DNA from: Dichomitus squalens LYAD-421 SS1
Taxonomy: Eukaryota; Basidiomycota; Agaricomycetes; Polyporales; Polyporaceae
DNA length: 64,000 bases
Direction: 5' to 3'
Assembly: GCF_000275845.1 (NCBI RefSeq)
Contig: NW_006766904.1
Span: 62,001-126,000 of the forward strand
Within the stretch, counting starts at the first letter, position 1; every line of letters begins with the position of its first letter. The notes below the pieces were generated by a model. The model was given only the letters and a program-made list of their open reading frames with translations, made no database searches and had not been told where the DNA came from. A program made the translations under genes and the position numbers. This document shows positions 62,186 through 64,000 of this stretch, in pieces.

Positions 62186-64000
62186 GGATGGCGAGGGGCG
62201 AGGCGAGGTGTGGCTAGCATGTTGTGAGGCAGCGCGAGGGCTTTATAAGTTTTAGCCAGACATGATTGTGATTGCAGGGAGACTGCTTGCCTCTTTCGAT
62301 CGATTGCTCAGCGCGACGGAGCAAACATCACGTCGGTCTCTCCCGAGGGGCGGCGAGCAGTCTGAGATGCATGGCAAACGCCGGTGGGTATGTCGGGAAA
62401 AAATAAATCCCACCGGGATCTAGCACGGGCTCGGGGTCGGATTACTACACACACACACACCCAGCTGCAGACGCGGCAACGGCAACGCGTTCGAAGGGCT
62501 GCAGCGCCGAACGCACGATCGCTGGCGGAGCTGCCCAGGTTCATCGCTTTTTGGGTTTGCCCAGACGACCGTGACGGAAGCCGCGTCCAGTACTTAGTGA
62601 CACCAGCTACTAACACTGACTGGCAGCCGCGAGTCCGTCTCCCACCACCAGCGACGCCCGCCTCTCTGAGTTTGAGTTTCTGCTCCGGGCCTGTGGTGCC
62701 GTTACGATCCCTCTCGCCCACGCTGCACCCCAAGCGCCCCGATTGAACGGAACAAGTGCAGCAAGGCACGTCCCCCGACACCACGGGCAGACACTCCCAC
62801 CTCGACCTGCGTGCGTGTGCGCGTGCGATCCATGTATCTGCTGCAGCTTCAGCTTTTTCGGCTGCGCGCCAGCCATTCCCGCACAGGCGCCCGAGGCCTC
62901 AAACAACGACAGACTCAGGCTCGGACTCTAGGATCGGATCGAGAGAGCATGCCACGCTCGTTCGTTCGCACCCCCAATCCCATCTCCCATCTGTCGCGCC
63001 CTGGGCTCTGTGCGCCTGAGTTAAACTAGGCCGCGGATGTCGTCAGCACTCGCCCACGGTGGTCTCTCGCGCTCGTTCTTTCCGGAGGCTCTCCCAGCTT
63101 TGGCTCCCGTCGCCATCCCCGAATCCCATCAGCCGTGCGTGCTTGGCCCATGTGCTACCGTACTTACACGCCCCCTGCCCCCGCCAGCCTCCCCGGGGCG
63201 TGCGTGCGGCATCGATAAGGTCGCCGCCCGAAGTGCTCTTGTGTTCGTTGTTATCTGCGCGACCGCGGAACGTGGCGACGTGGCCGGCCGTTGACTCACT
63301 CCGAGCGAGCACTATTAAGATAAGTATGCATACATACTAACCACGGCGGTTTGCGTGATCGGTAATTCGCCCCCACCTCCCCGACGTCGAGCTAGCATTA
63401 CATTTTCCACGCACGTTCAGTGGGAATGGAAATGGAAACCGAGCCGACGGTGGCCAGTGATAGTGCGGATCAGGGCCCTGGCTGTGTGACGCAAGCTGGA
63501 TGTGCGATTCCCGGATGACGACAGAGTCCCTGAACTTACGTGCAGAATAGAAAGAACACCGTGCATGTCCGCGTCCGCGTGCACATCCACGCCCATGCAC
63601 ACCACGCGTACCTAGCACCCGCTCGCGGCGTTCTAGTGTGGCCAGCAATAGGAGCATGACACCATAGCTATAGGACCCCAGGTGGTTCTCTGTCGTCGCC
63701 GACCGCAGATGACGTCCACATGCAGTGGTGCGCGCCTCCTCGCAGGCGGGCGTCGAGCCGCGATCGTGGCACTGCGTGCGCAGCTGAGTGATCTGCTACT
63801 CTGCTATACGTACATAGCCGGAGAGGCTTCCGTGCACACAGGGCCGCCGAAGGAGAGTCAATTTTCGCGCGCGGAGAGGATGGAAGGGCGCGAGGCGTGC
63901 GAGAACGGCCCCGGGCGAGCTGCTCCTCCCAGGACGAACAGTCCGGCCGGGTGTATACCCAGATGGATGCATGGACGCACTGTCCCGGGGCCAATACAGG
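62186..64000. other. ALO1 promoter region and unassigned right end
   Basis: GC-rich sequence with short overlapping frames and no family motif. It contains an (AC)7 run at 62447-62460 and a GATAAG element near 63317. A gene may lie further right beyond the window. Confidence 0.45.
62447..62460. repeat. Dinucleotide run (AC)7
   Basis: Simple AC repeat about 260 bp upstream of the ALO1 start codon. Confidence 0.9.

Overview
This 64 kb window is nuclear DNA of a filamentous basidiomycete fungus, most likely an Agaricomycete. The evidence is a moderately GC-rich sequence, about 127 short introns (mostly 48-65 nt) interrupting 18 protein genes, branch-point-like CTAAC/CTGAC motifs near the acceptors, and protein families of an ordinary eukaryotic core genome. 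I saw no rRNA or tRNA gene, no CRISPR array and no intact transposon. Gene models were built by hand from splice signals, reading phase and family conservation. In 16 of the 17 complete models the summed exon length was checked to be a multiple of three; the zinc finger gene is a single exon.

Layout, left to right: a partial GEN1/YEN1-like Holliday junction resolvase (-); a Cid1-type terminal nucleotidyltransferase with a very long tail (-); a hypothetical protein (-); the 2025-residue HEAT protein LAA1/HEATR5 (+); a two-RRM hnRNP-like protein (-); a NagZ-type GH3 N-acetylglucosaminidase (-); a VHS/GAT protein like LSB5 (+); a DUF89/ARMT1 phosphatase (+); a 3 kb stretch without a gene; DML1/Misato (-); peroxisomal Lon protease (+); a secreted Ser/Thr-rich repeat protein (-); mitochondrial dihydrolipoamide dehydrogenase (-); FIG4 (-); a C2H2 zinc finger protein (+); an F-box-like protein (-); RNA polymerase III subunit 2 (+); the E2 enzyme UBC7 (+); a 2.7 kb stretch without a gene; D-arabinono-1,4-lactone oxidase ALO1 (-); and 1.8 kb of unassigned sequence.

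The genes do not form a cluster with one job. They cover membrane traffic (LAA1, LSB5, FIG4), RNA metabolism (nucleotidyltransferase, hnRNP, RPC2), organelle enzymes (LPD1, LON2, ALO1), DNA repair (GEN1) and protein turnover (UBC7, F-box). Several pairs are divergent across very short gaps: DML1/LON2 158 bp, hypothetical/LAA1 173 bp, FIG4/zinc finger 240 bp.

The most unusual signal is in gene structure. The DUF89/ARMT1 gene has 17 exons, six of them only 6-13 nt long, and these sit in or beside its active-site motifs. RPC2 contains a 7-nt exon and the nucleotidyltransferase contains 22- and 32-nt exons. Three genes need a GC-AG intron to keep both reading frame and family match. Four introns of 389-504 nt stand out against the roughly 55-nt norm.
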